Positions 1-12,660 are shown, counted from the stretch's first letter. The stretch is DNA of 64,000 nucleotides from Ceratopteris richardii (GCA_020310875.1 CM035408.1:141736407-141800406); one strand, 5' to 3'. Program-made: numbers and translations. The notes: generated from the letters alone by a model not told the origin.

Positions 1-785
1 TTAATTGGTCGATCGTGATCAAGTTGAGTTTTATAAGGAACCTCTAGCATATTCACCTCTAGGTGTCTCCATGCAAAATGATATCTCTAGCTCACTAATG
101 TCTCTACCAATGATCTGTAGTGTGATTAACACTTGCCTCAAAGGATCTAACACTTCATCAATTTGTTTTGCTTGTATGTTTTCTAGACCTAAGGTTCATG
201 AATTTTAATTTTATTTCCCTTTTTGCCCTAATATACACACACTTTGCAATGTTCCTTTATGTTTCAATTACTTGTTCTTTCTTTTTAATGTCTTGTGGTG
301 TTTGCCTTGTCATAACTATACTCTTCAAGAGTAACTTTTCATTTCTTTGATTGGTTTTAATGGCATCAACTTATGTTCTTTCCCTTAGGGCTACCATGTT
401 AATAAGAGATCTTAGTCTCGTACTTGAATTCCTTAAAGCTCTTTGACTTATGTTCCTATCTCCAGCTAAGTGAGTACTAGGGCTATATCTTATCCAAAAA
501 TTGAAATTGACAATAGGGGGATATAGTAACTTTTGACCTTACATCCAGCACTTTGTATGTCCCAATACACTCCAATTAGCTCATGGTGTCTTCCAAGAAT
601 AGTTCTTGCCTAGATCCTTTTTCATGTCCACAACTATGTGCATCAAAGGCTCTGAAAGCATAAAAAATACTTTAAAAATTTGAAAAATATGATTAAAATT
701 TACAACCCCTAATTTTTGACAAGGGGAACTATGAAAATGGCCTATGGGAGTCAGAATGGCTTTAGTGATGATGTGGGATAGGTGT
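1..785. other. Anonymous AT-rich spacer
   Basis: I recognise no gene, RNA or repeat family here. The two short open frames near the left end have no recognisable motif and look like chance. The right end is cut by the first LTR of the next element. Confidence 0.5.
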
Positions 786-1604
786 TGTTAAAAATAAAGA
801 AGCGAGTTCATATATATTTGACAAAAAGGATTTTCTTCAAAAAGAAGGAAAATACAAAAAAAAAAAAACGAAATCATTAACTTCAACAAGTAGTGGAGGC
901 CAAAAGAGAATCAATCAAAAGAGAATCAAATCCCAAGAGAAGAGTGGCTACTCAAAGTAGTAAAGGAGTTATGGAGAAGAGCTCTTAAACTCATCATGCG
1001 AGCTCGTGATTATTTGGCTACAAAAGAGGCAAGGGAGGACACTCAAGAACAGAGGAACAAGATGTTGAAGTACTCTTGTAAGGAGTTCATTTGGTTTCAC
1101 TCACTTCATTCTCTTCAGTCTCATAGACTATGTCCAATCGCATACCAATTTCTTGGTAACCAAGACTATGTCCAATCGCATACCAATTTCTTGGTAACCT
1201 GATTGTGAATGTCATATCTCTCAGTGTATGTATCCATTTTTAGAGTTTAAATATTCGTAAAAAAGAATATCTTGAATACTTCATTTATTAAGAACATTTG
1301 TATCAAATTTTATTATGTTAAGTGAATAATTTTGTTTTTTGTGAAGTCTAGTTTTCAACCTAACTGAGTGGATAGGTAGCCTGTATTGAGGAAAAGGGTT
1401 ACCAAACCAAAAGTACTCCAAATTGAGTGTTTGATAGCTCTTTGAAAGCTATTAGTGTCTAATTTGATTGACCAAAGTCTCACATTCATTGCCTTCTTCA
1501 GTTGACATTAGTTTTCATTTTAAAGTTAAGTTGTAGGTAAAAGTGTTGATCCTGAGAAGGTCTTCTACACTTTCTACTGCGAATAGGAGAGGAATTCTCC
1601 AACA
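786..1604 (+). repeat. 5' LTR of the deleted Copia
   Basis: It begins TGTTAAAAATAAAG and ends CTCCAACA, matching the right-hand copy. It carries a direct duplication of about 37 bases (around 1128-1200, containing CCAATTTCTTGGTAACC twice) that the other LTR has only once. The duplication therefore arose after insertion or in this copy alone. Confidence 0.85.
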
Positions 1605-2147
1605 AATGGTATGAGAGCATTGGAGTTTGAAGAATTAAAGCATTGGACATGAAGTAAAGCAAAGGAGAAGTTAGAAATCAAGAGGGAAGATTCATATATT
1701 CAAGAGAGAGTGCCAAAACATAACTGAGCTAGAACCTATCACATGGAGCTCAAAGAAGCACCCTATTGTTGCACTATCAACTAGAGAAGATGAATATAGA
1801 GAATTAGCCTTTGCAACTTGTGAATCTATGTGGATTAAGAAGATCTTGGCAGATCTTGATGTGGAGGTAGAGACCATTCCTATTTATGGTGACAATGTGT
1901 TAAGCATTCACTTGACAAACAATCCAATGTTTCATGCACGAAGCAACCACATAGAAGTGCATTATCATTATGTTCGAGAAATGTTTTTTAGCAAGGATGT
2001 GCATATAAAGTTCATTAGAACTAATGACCAGGTTCTAGACATGTTTACAAAGTCCTTAGATGCTTCTAAGTTAAAGAGAATCAAGGATGACATCAACTTG
2101 CAAGATACGGCTGAAGGTGCAAGCTCACATGTGAGCTTGAGGGGGAG

Positions 2148-2904
2148 TGTTAAAATTAAAGAAGCAAGATCATATGTAATTCACAGAAAGGCTTTTCTTA
2201 AAAAAGAAGGAAAATACAAAAATGAAAATGAAAGCATTTACTTCAGCAAGTAGTGGAGTCCAAAAGAGAATCAAATCCAAAGAGAAGAGTGGCTACTCAA
2301 AGTAGTGGAGGAGTTATAGTGAAGAGCTCTCAAACTCATCATAAGAGCTTGTGGTCATTTGGCTACAAAACAGGAAACGGAAGACACTCAAGAATAGAGG
2401 AAAAAAGCATTGAATTCCCCTTGTATGTAGTTCATTTGGTTTTAGTCATTTCCTTTTCTTCAGTCTCATAGACTATGTCTAGCTGCATGCCAATTTCTTG
2501 GTAGCCTAATTGTGAGTCATATCTCTCAATGTGTGTACCCATTTTAAAAGTTTAAACATTCTTTGGAGGCTTATGTTGAGCACTTAATTTATCTACAACA
2601 GGTTTATCAAATTCTTTATGCTCTATGAGTTATTCAGTTTTTAGTGGTCTAGTTTTTAGCCTAATTGAGTGGACAGGTAGCCTGCTTTGAGGCAAAGAGT
2701 TCCCAAACCCAAAATACTCCAAATTGAGTGTCTGATAGCTCCTTTGAGATCTATGAATGTCTAGAATGACTGACCAAAGTCACATTTATTGCTTTCTTCA
2801 ATTGATACCAATTTTCATTTTAAGGTTCTATCGTAGGTAAAAGTTTTGCTCTTGAGAAAGTCTTCTACACTTTTCGCTGCGAATAGGAGAAGAATTCTCC
2901 AACA
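2148..2904 (+). repeat. 3' LTR of the deleted Copia
   Basis: It starts TGTTAAAATTAAAG immediately after a GAGGGGGAG purine tract and ends CTCCAACA. It aligns along its length with 786-1604 apart from small indels and the tandem duplication in the left copy. Confidence 0.85.
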
Positions 2905-2914
2905 GGTTTAAATC

Positions 2915-3290
2915 ATCACGATGGCTTGGAGCTACTACAATGGTCTAAATGATTGTGATTTATTGGGGTAGTTGTGATGGCCTAGACCGTTGCAATGGGG
3001 GTGAAGAGTCATGATGGTCCACAAACATTGCGATGGTCCAAGGTTTCATGATGGGGGTGGAATGTTGTGATGAGACATAGTCATCACAATGGTCGAAGAT
3101 GTCACAATGGGGGTGGAGTGTCAAAATGGGATGCAATCATCATTATATTCGAGTCAATTACGATGGGTTATCCAATCAAGATGGTGCAAGGCATTGCAAT
3201 GAGGTCAACCTATCAGGATGGTCCTAGCCAATCATAATGGTGACCACCAATCACAATGGTTCAGGCCAACTCTGATGGCATGAAAATTGA
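2915..3290. repeat. Degenerate minisatellite with a recurring (A/G)ATGG core
   Basis: About 375 bases are built from short units of roughly 20 bases, each with a core such as CACGATGG, CACAATGG, GCAATGGGGGTG or TCATGATGGTCC. Spacers vary, so the array is old or evolves quickly. It starts about ten bases after the Copia LTR ends. I see no open frame or known family in it. Confidence 0.7.
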
Positions 3291-5943
3291 TGATTTTTGG
3301 CAGATCCTTTATGGTTCCTAGGATGTGCTAGGGTGCACTTCCTTCTATTGGTGACATATTCTTGAACATTGTAGGTTGGAGGGAGGTTGAGCTCATATAA
3401 AAGAATATGGAAAAGTCGAGTAGGTTTTTTACTGAAGAAACTTCTCTACATAGTTGTACATGGAAATCGTCCAAGGAAGCTCTCAAAAATACAAAATCAA
3501 CACTCACATTCTCTCTCTCTCTCTCAAATGAGGGAATGGGTGGAATGTGGGTGTATATGGGAAGGTTGAAAATTTTGGGTGATGATGGGAATGGGTGGCT
3601 AGGAATGATAGATGTTGAGGAGGTGAAGCAAAAACAACACAAAAACAATTCAATATTTTAAAAAATCCTCTAACTACGTACCTTCGAATGCCTTTTTCCT
3701 AACACTCACCATAAAAGGTTTATCCTTAGGAATTTTCCTAATAATGGTGCCAAATTTGGTGTGCTACAGACAAGGGTAAGTATCATGTTGTGGAGCTCCA
3801 CCTCCTTAATTATCAAAGCATGGGTGATGTGAATGGCTGATGTGCATGAAGGTGAAGGTGAGAAGCATAGGACCGCGCATACACATAAGAAAGAGGAAAT
3901 AGGAGAGGCAATGGAATGGGAATCACTTTTTCTCATTAATCAATGTACAAAAGTTCTCTTAAAAATTTGACACCTCAAACTCTCTCTCTCAAAAAGGATC
4001 TCTCTAGCTCTATTTATATGTTTCTAGGTTAAATGATTGATGTCACATCTATTGAATGGCCTAATTAGAATTTATATCCTAAGCTACTTTTGGGATATCA
4101 AATGAGGTCCAAAAAATATTAAAACTGGTAGGCATTTTCTATCTAAGCTCCTCAAACTTGACCACTCCTTGGCTTGCACAAAATGGACATCACATGGCTA
4201 AATTGTGTGGTTACATGTTGCATTGGGTGATTATATGTTACACTAGGTAGTGATTAAAATCAATGATGTTGTTTTTGACAAGAGTGGACACTTGTAAATC
4301 CATATTGAATACAATTTTTAATGATTGGGCCCCTTTGGTCTCCTTTCTCTACTTCTTATGTACTCCCTCTTTGTCTATGTTTCGAATTGCTACCAACAAC
4401 ATCCAAATATTAAAAATCTAAAAGTTTAGGTAGTTACTCTTCAAAATTAAAAGTCAAATTTTACCGACTAGAGGAAATATAAGTTCTTGGGTGATGGATT
4501 GGTCAAATTCCATAAAAATTGTCTCAAAAACCATAGTTTTGAGCTATGGTTCTTGGTTGTCTTACAAAAAAAGTGGTGGATACCATTGGCCTTGACCTTT
4601 AGAGTCCTATGGTGAAAGGGAGAACTCAGGGCTCACAAACCTTTGGTGAGGGCTCAGGCTTCACTATTTTCTTAGTGGGTTGCAAGTAAGGAATATTGCC
4701 TCTCATGCATTTTATTGCTTGGCTTGTAGAGGACCTTTGACTATTGAGTGCTTGCAGTTATGTTTTGGTTAGAGCTCGTTCTGCTATAATATCATAAGCA
4801 AGACAAATCTACACAATATGCATGATGGCACAACACACTTTCAATACTTGTTTTCTTGGCCATTTCTTGTTGGTCACATACAAATGATCTATTATCCAAT
4901 GTGATAAATCCATATTTAATGGTGTAGTTTGTGACATATACAGACTTAACTACACTTTCTTATGCATTTTGGTAAATCTATCTTAGCATGGAAATGCAAA
5001 GTCTTGCATGCTAATCTAGGAGAAGACACCCTCAATCTTGATGCAAGTCCTAGGCACCCATACAAGTGAAGCATTAGGGCCATTGATTTCTGCGTTTCTT
5101 GTCATCTTAGGGTGTCCAAAATTGCTTCAATTGAACAACTCATTGTTCACATTTCCTTGACTAGACTTGCTTCTAGCCAGGTACAACTTGATTTCTTTGT
5201 TTGTCTACATGCAAGGGCATAGGTACTCATTGTTTTCGACGGTTTTTCTATAGTTGTATTTCCATCTAGTAGGGCTTCTTGATGGTCATAAGTCTTTCTT
5301 TTGGAATAGACGTGGGATCCAATGCTTGCATGACGTTCCCATCAAGAACTGGGGCATTCTGCAGAATAGATATAGGGGCACATTCAAAGTGTGTAGACTT
5401 TGAGCCAAAGCATACATGGCTCTCAAGTTCCACTAGAAAGCATTTCGTATTAAATTGAACCTCAAGAAGCCGATCTCATAGGTTCAAGTCGACATCATAA
5501 CCATATACCCCATCTTAGACCAATATAAGAGGTTCCATAAGATCTTCGTCATTTCAAACTAAGAGCTTGACTATCAAGAGGATGTCATGTAAGGATAGAA
5601 ACTTCTCCCTCGCCAATGCAAGGGGTTTCCACTCCCTTGAGTCTGATGAGGCAAGACTCAATGAGACTCATCTATACTTTCCTGTCTTAACAACATGAAT
5701 ACATAATGGCATTAGTGGCAAATACTAAATCAATTAGGGGTCTCATACTCCTCATTCTAGTGCCCTATCCTAGCTCAGCTAAGATGAATTGTCTTTCATC
5801 TTGTATGCTAAGAGAGGTACTCAGTCTACTTTGACACATTGGCATGTGATACTTTGGGTCATTCATGTTTGCTGGTATGCCATGTCATCTCAACTTCATG
5901 GGTTTAATATGTTCTAATGCATCAACTTGTGAATCTTCTCACA
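3291..5943. other. Anonymous spacer without recognisable genes
   Basis: AT-rich sequence with short CT runs (for example around 3515-3530 and 3983-3992). Open frames are all near 100 codons or shorter and show no family motif on either strand. Part of 5.3-5.9 kb could be the downstream part of the minus-strand Gypsy fossil that follows, but I could not match it. Confidence 0.45.
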
Positions 5944-7324
5944 CTAACTGCTCTTCTTTGTTGCATTTCCTAGCTTGTTTAATTGCATCAACATGTCCTT
6001 CGTTAAGTGTTCCTCAAAAAGATTGACTCTACATCCACTAATGTAGCTCAATAAAATATGTCCATCTAGTGTGGCTAATTGGACTCCACCACTTTTGGAG
6101 ATTCCATTGATGATTATAGGTCTATAGCAACGTTTTTCTAACTTAAGGGAATGTTGTATGAGCATGTAGACCAATACTAAATCAACAACTTTTAAGGTTT
6201 TATTTGTCACATGTGGTTCAAAGTAGTCTTTTGTATTTTCTTTACTACATAGATGCATGTTGTTTCATGTAACCTTGTCTCTCCTAATGCTTTTAGATCC
6301 ATAACTCTAGAGGATAGCTCATGTTCTATCCATTGATGCTATTGTGCTACTTTCGACCTTGGGATTAAAAATCATAAGGGTATTGATGCCTTTTGCCGAA
6401 AGACAATCTAAAAGGGGTGGCTTTGAGTACCATTCTAAAAAACCCTATAAGCCTAAACAACATTTTGAAGTTTTTTGTCTCAATCTGAGCGTTTTCTATC
6501 TATGATCCCGGTCAGCACATTACACTGATCTTATTAGTGCTCTTCACTTGTTCATTATCTTGTGGAGGATAGGGGAAAATGTATTATGAATAACCACAAT
6601 TTCTTCACAGAGATGTTCAATGACATCATTCAAAATTGAGTGCCACTATCTATTACTAACTCAATAAGAAATCTATATTTTGTGAACAAACTTTCAAATA
6701 AGAACTTATATGTCGTCTCTACATCCTTATTCCATGTGGCATTGAGTTCTACCCACTTTGTGAGATAATATGTGGAAGCAATGATGTATTCTTCATGGGA
6801 GCTTCTATCAAGGGGAATTTATGGCTCCTAAAAGATCTATAGCCCTTTTTGAAAATGCACATTTGCCCATCGTGAGTCTAAAGGGATCTCATCCTTTTTG
6901 ATAGGGTATTGAGTCCTTTGATACATTTCATAGTGCATGACATAGGTATGAGCATCCATCTAAAGGGTGGCCACCAAAGTTTTAAGAATATGATAGCTTG
7001 GATTACATTATTCGGTTCAAAATATCCACTTCAAATCTTGACAAAGTCACTCTAGTGAATGAACAATTGTAGCTAATCATCATTTCCTCATTTATATAAG
7101 TGTTTTCTAATCAAAGCATATTCTTTGGCTTCTTCCTCTAAATTAATTTTCCTCCCTAATTTTAAACCAAGAGAGAAACTTCTAGAGTTGAGAAACGTGA
7201 GTAAACCATCTATTTGCATGCTAAAAATGTTCAGCTCAATTGCTTTAGGCATTATTGAGTAATATGTAAAATAGTGCTCTCTAGTGTGCATACTATAAAC
7301 TCCATAAAATGTTGAGATAGTCAT
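5944..7324 (-). mobile_element. Ty3/gypsy integrase fossil, same family as the giant element
   Basis: Read on the minus strand, three stretches match the integrase of the giant Gypsy element at 41-64 kb in the same order. Near 7.1-6.9 kb is the zinc-binding region (YALIRKHLYK, then a WWP-type motif and QYPIKKDE). Near 6.8-6.6 kb is the catalytic core (EYIIASTYYLTKWVE, FLFESLFTKY). At 6.2-5.95 kb is the C-terminal part (LVLVYMLIQH, YISGCRVNLFEEHLT). No LTR was found on either side. It is heavily decayed, with roughly ten or more breaks, so it is much older than the giant copy. The integrase order and shared signature make the family assignment firm; the ends are uncertain. Confidence 0.8.
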
Positions 7325-7500
7325 CTGATTTGCTAAGCATCATGATCTGAGCATAGTTGATCATTTCAAGTGAAATAACTTGTGAAAGTTAGCTATCTTA
7401 GTCGTTTAGATATTCTTCAAAGGATTTTGTCCAATTGTTACCATGAAAGGAGTACTGTTCATTTCACTCAACAGGTGTAATGACCAAAATAGCAAGTTTT
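7325..7500. other. Left flank of the young Copia insertion
   Basis: Short sequence between the Gypsy fossil and the young Copia. Its last five bases (gtttt, 7496-7500) are repeated at 12656-12660. It may be the left half of the old plus-strand Copia's 5' LTR, since the right half of the interrupted site runs straight into that element's primer site. I could not define where such an LTR would begin. Confidence 0.4.
7496..7500. repeat. Target site duplication, left copy
   Basis: gtttt directly before the element, repeated exactly at 12656-12660 directly after it. Five bases is the usual Copia duplication length. Confidence 0.9.
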
Positions 7501-7730
7501 TGTTGGAGTTAGACGTCTGCGGAAGCACGCGAACAGCACAAGGAAGAAGAAGAAGCTTGGAGCACAACACACAAGACTGAATGTATTACTAGAGAATGTA
7601 CAAAGATAAGTAGCCCATTAGGGCAATAGGCGTATATACAAGCCGGGGGAAAAAAACCTCCTAAAGAGGGAAAAAAGTGCCCCGGCGGTCCTAGAGTGTT
7701 CACACACATCACTACCTAAATATATCAACA
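7501..7730 (-). repeat. 3' LTR of the young Copia
   Basis: On the plus strand it runs from TGTTGGAGTTAGACG to TATATCAACA. It matches 12426-12655 except for one G/A difference near 7629. The polypurine tract abuts it at 7731. Confidence 0.95.
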
Positions 7731-10700
7731 AATCCCCCCTGGGAGTGATGCGGTGAACAAGGAGCTGGCACTCATGTATAAGGAAGTGCCGAGCTATGTG
7801 GAAATCACTCCACAAAAGGAAGTAAGCCCAAAGCTTTGCGGAAAGCTTCAAACTTCTCCCTAGGCAGAGCCTTCGTGAAAAGGTCTGCAATGTTCTCCTA
7901 CGTGGGCACATATGCCAAGCTGATCTCCCCAGCAGAGAACCTCTCCCTGACATAGTGATAATGCACCTCAATGTGCTTAGTGCGAGCATGGAACACAGGG
8001 TTCCTCGCAACTGCCAATGCGCTCTGACTGTCAGTGAAGATGGTGGTGGCAGAAGACTGGCCAACACCCAAATCAGCCATAAGGCGTCTGAGCCACACAC
8101 ACTCAACAGTCGCTGTGAAAGCTGCCCTATACTCAGCCTCACAACTGGAAGTGGCCACAGTAGGCTGCTTCTTGCTCAACCAAGATATACATGAGCTACA
8201 AAGCATGAAGCAAAAACCACTGGTGGACACACGAGTGTCATAGCAACCAGCCCAATCTGAGTCAGAAAAAGCATGCAAATCTGGCGGTAGTGATCCCCCC
8301 TTGGGATAAAACAACCCAAGTAGTCGAGTACCACTCAAGTAGCGAAAGATGCGCTTAACCGCTTTCCAATGCGTGACTCTTGGGCAATGCATAAACCTGC
8401 TCATCTGTGAGACAGCAAACTGAATATCTGGCCGAGTAATGCATAAGTAAATCAAGCATCCAACAGCTTGCTGATAGAGAACAGCATCAAATGCATCTCC
8501 AGCATCATGAAGACTCAATCGTAAACCTGTCTCCATAGGAGTGGCAATAGGCTTACAGTCTTCAAGGCCAAAACGCTGCAATAATGTGTCAATATATTTC
8601 GTTTGACACAAAGCCATTCCACCATCAACTTGCATAAGCTGAATGCCCAAATAGTGATGCAAATGCCCCAAATCAGACATCTCAAATGAGGCATGCAAAT
8701 CAGCCTTGAAATCAGCAATATGCTTCTCAAGAGGACCAGTGAGCAGCATGTCGTCTACATAGACAACAATGATCAGAAGCACATCATTAGCACGCTTAAC
8801 ATATAAGGTGCTTTCAGTTGGACTGTTCTCAAAACCATGTGCAATTAGATAGGCATGTATTTTCTCATACCAAGCACGTGGTGCTTGCTTTAAACCATAT
8901 AACGCCTTCTTTAACCTGCACACCTGGTTTTCATGCCCTTTCTGCACAAAGCCACGGGGCTGAAAAACATACACTTCTTCATGCAAGTCACCATTCAGAA
9001 ATGCTGTTTTAATGTCCAACTGATGTACATTCCAACCATGATGGGCTGCAAGTGCACAAATGCTCCGAACAGTAGTCATATGGCATGTAGGTGCAAAGGT
9101 CTCATCAAAATCAATGCCTCTTTCCTGCGCATAACCCTTTGCAACAAGCCTAGCCTTATACCTGTCAACTGTACCATCAGGTTTACGCTTCAGCTTGTAT
9201 ACCCACTTAGTGCCAATGGCCTTCTTGCCAGGAGGCAAGTCACATAAAGACCATGTACCATTCTTCATTATAGCATCATATTCAGATTGCATAGCAGCCA
9301 TCCAATTTTCTGAATTTTGTGCTTCATCAAAAGAAACACGCTCATTCTCATCACAGAGACTAGATGCAGCCATAGCATAGCAATCTGATGCAAAGGAGGT
9401 ACTATGAGAGCCTGAACGAGTACGATATGACAAAGGTGCATCTAATTTGCTGTCACGCAAAGTCTGCACCAGCCATTTTGGCATAGTTTTTGCCTGTTCA
9501 ATATCAGCTCTCTCATCAACAAGTGCATCATGTAAATCTGCATCAGAAATGGAATGATCTGCATCATCATATGAAACCTGCAAAGGCTGAGAAGTTGCCT
9601 CATTAGGACCAGCGTTAGCCTGTCCACCTGTAAAAAGAGGCATCAAAGTATCATACATGTCTTTGGAGCTAACAGATGTCTCCTTAGTACATGAAAGCAA
9701 TGGCTGAATAGCATCTTCCACAAAGACAACATCACGGCTAACCAGAATGCGTTTAGTCTGTGGATGATACAGACGATAGCCTTTACTTTCAGAACTGTAC
9801 CCAACAAAAATACATTTTACTGCCTTATCATCCAATTTTCTGCGATGTTGTTCAGGCACTAATGCATATGCCAAACAACCAAAAACACGCAGATGAGCAA
9901 CAGATGGCTTGCGGTCATGCCAAGCCTCATATGGAGTGATAGACTGCAACGCTTTGGTGGGACACCTGTTCAGTACATATGCTGCACACATGACAGCCTC
10001 AAGCCAGAAACTATGTGGTAAAGCCTGACTTTTGACCATGCACCTCGCCATCTCCATGAGTGACCTGTTCTTTCGTTCAGCAACTCCATTCTGTTGAGGT
10101 GTATACGGCACTGTACACTGGTGTTTTATCCCACGTTCAGCCAGAAATGCATTAAAATCTGAAGACATATATTCCCCCCCTCGATCAGAACGGAGGGTGC
10201 CCATTTTACATGCTGACAGATTTTCAGCCAAAACCAAAAACTGTTTGAAGCACATGAACACTTCGGACTTTGCTTTGAGTGGATATACCCATGCATGCCT
10301 GGAAAAATCATCAATGAAAGTCACGAAGTAAAGGTAATTTCCAAAAGAGGGTGTCTGCATAGGACCACAGACATCACTATGTACAAGCTGCAATTTCTGC
10401 ATAGCCCGAACTGAACCATCTTTTGGAAAGGAAGAACGCTGCATTTTGCCCAAAATACAGCCTTCACAAACATGTTTTCCAGGTGCCTCAAGTTTGGGCA
10501 AAGAGGACACCATTTCAGATTTCTGCAGGCGTAACAAACTAGCAAAATTCAGATGACCAAAGCGTGCATGCCAAAGCTTTGCATCTGACATAGCCTGAGA
10601 ATCATGAACTGCACATGCCGAATCATTCACAGATCTTTCATAGTCTATGAGCTTATACAGCCCACGACATAAAATGCCAGAAGCAATAATCACATCGCCA

Positions 10701-12425
10701 TTTGAGAGATCATGGACTGTACACCTGTCATCAACAAATTTCACAACCAAGCCAATCTTGGCTAATGCAGAAACTGATAATAGGTTCTTTTTGATCCCTG
10801 GCACAAATAAAGCATCTGACAAAGTGAAAGAACTACCATCAACAGTAGTCAGAATGATCTTACCAACTCCCATAACAGGATAAGAGGAGTTATTGGCGCA
10901 TGTGACAGTATTCCCTGTAGGGGCAGGCTCGAGTGAAGAGAAGAAATTGTGCTGCGAGGTAATATGTTTGGTCGCCCCACTGTCAAAGTACCAAACATCT
11001 GAGTCTACTGCAGACATGCACTGATCATGAGAAGATGGGTCAAAACTGCAGACATTAGTAAACGCCCATTCTTCTTCCTGCACAAGATTTGCAGACTCTG
11101 TTTTTGGTGTAGAGGCCTCTACAACAACCATTCCAGCCTCTTTCTTCTTTGCCTCTTTAGCAGCCAGTTTTGGACAGTTCTTTATAATATGATCATTTCC
11201 TTTACAGTACTTGCAGAACAATTTCTGCTTTTCTGATTTCTTCTCATCTTTATCCTGGTTCTTCGATTGTGCAGCATTTGCAGTTTTCTGCTTACTAGTA
11301 GAAGAGATCCATTTCCCTTTGCCCTTCTGACTAGCCAGGAAAGCTTGATCTGCAACACGCATAATGGACCTGTTCTGCCTGGACTGATCTTCCTGCAACA
11401 GAACAGAGACTAATTCCTCAAATGACAAGGCATTCGGATTGCCTTTCATCATCAATCGAAGAGTAGAGGCAAAACTCTGATATGAATCAGGAAGGCCATT
11501 CAGAACGGTCTGCACAAGTGAGCTATCTGGTATAACCTCATCAGCAGAAATCAATTGTTCCTTCAGGTCTTTGATCTTTGTAAGAAAACTGTCCATCGAA
11601 TCACCTTCATTCATGTGCTCACTCTCCAACTGTTTTCGGAGGTAAGCAACACGAGCCTCATTCCTAGCCTAGTACAAAGTGGTAAGTGTATCCCAAGCAT
11701 CCTTTGCTGTTCTACAAGAGCGAATGTGAGGAATAATGGCACGTTTGACAGACAAAGCTATCAATGCATGTGCCTGGGCATCTCTGCCATCCCAACGAAT
11801 CTGCTCTGCAGTAGGTGCAATAGAAACAGCAGCACGAACAGGAATCTGCGGAATATCATCTTCGACACCATCTTCATCAGCTCCAACACCTGTATTTGCA
11901 GTACCTGTCGTTACAGGTGTAACAGGACGTCTTTCAACACCCTGCACAATGTTCCACAATCCTTTTGCAACCAGTACATGTCGCATCATATAAGCCCATA
12001 ATGGGTAGTTGGTACCATCCAACTTATCCTCAACAGCCAACATACAGAATACATCACTGCTTTCAGCCATGGCCGGTGACTAAAATACCTTGATGCAGAA
12101 AATTGACTGTATCTCAAAAAGTTGAACAGAACTGCCCAGACGAGTTCTGCTAGACCTGTAGCAGACTTCGAGACACTTAAACTGGCGAACAGAAACTGGT
12201 ATATACCTTTGGCACAAAAGGACAAAATAGCCTGCACAAGCACTGCGATAGTGCGTTCGGAGGCCGAAACGAGCTCAGATCGCAATTTTGGCACCACAAA
12301 GCGAAGATGTTTTGATCTCGGAAACACCCTGAGTATGCTCACCAAATTTTGTGCGAATCTGAGACTGCAAACGGAGGAGTGTCGACGGCGCCCTAGAAGA
12401 AGCAACGACCTGCTCTGATACCAAT

Positions 12426-12655
12426 TGTTGGAGTTAGACGTCTGCGGAAGCACGCGAACAGCACAAGGAAGAAGAAGAAGCTTGGAGCACAACACACAAG
12501 ACTGAATGTATTACTAGAGAATGTACAAAGATAAGTAGCCCATTAGGGCAATAGGCATATATACAAGCCGGGGGAAAAAAACCTCCTAAAGAGGGAAAAA
12601 AGTGCCCCGGCGGTCCTAGAGTGTTCACACACATCACTACCTAAATATATCAACA
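12426..12655 (-). repeat. 5' LTR of the young Copia
   Basis: Nearly identical to 7501-7730. It holds the presumed promoter of the element on the minus strand. The initiator Met tRNA primer site lies two bases inside it, at 12411-12423. Confidence 0.95.
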
Positions 12656-12660
12656 GTTTT
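12656..12660. repeat. Target site duplication, right copy
   Basis: gtttt directly after the young Copia, identical to 7496-7500. Confidence 0.9.

Larger units (their letters stand above)
786..2904 (+). mobile_element. Internally deleted Ty1/copia element (old, non-autonomous)
   Basis: Two related LTRs (786-1604 and 2148-2904) flank only about 540 bases of internal sequence. Directly after the left LTR is a primer site resembling the initiator Met tRNA complement (1607-1618, one mismatch to TGGTATCAGAGC). Directly before the right LTR is a purine-rich tract (about 2139-2147). Between them, the last part of a Copia RNase H can be read (about 1735-2100), with the motifs IYGDN, HIEVHYHYVRE and MFTKSLD. 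Gag, protease, integrase and reverse transcriptase are absent, so this copy needed a helper. The 5-base flanks (ggtgt, ggttt) match at four of five positions, suggesting a worn target duplication. LTR divergence by eye is well over 10 percent, the highest of the paired LTRs in the window, so it is old. Confidence 0.88.
7501..12655 (-). mobile_element. Young Ty1/copia element, almost whole
   Basis: A 5,155-bp minus-strand element with 230-bp LTRs that differ at one position by my reading and a perfect 5-bp target duplication (gtttt). The primer site for initiator Met tRNA is at 12411-12423 and the polypurine tract at 7731-7743. Coding order on the minus strand: gag (about 12.07-11.3 kb), CX2CX4HX4C zinc knuckle (CKYCKGNDHIIKNC, near 11.2 kb), aspartic protease (FDSGATKHI, near 11.0 kb), integrase zinc region (HARFGH, CEGC) and core (10.6-9.9 kb), reverse transcriptase (9.3-8.5 kb; AFLNGDL, YVDDMLL) and RNase H (8.4-7.9 kb; TKHIEVHYHYVRE). 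The coding frame is open over most of its length with about two breaks. LTR identity implies roughly 1-2 million years at a slow rate, the youngest insertion here. Confidence 0.95.

Noticed and set aside
3328-3936. Short open frames on both strands near 3.3-3.9 kb
   Set aside because: Overlapping frames with Ser/Phe-rich or low-complexity content, no motif and no splice or promoter context. Likely chance.
7618-8142. 174-codon minus-strand frame overlapping the young Copia
   Set aside because: It is an alternate-frame shadow of the RNase H region and LTR.
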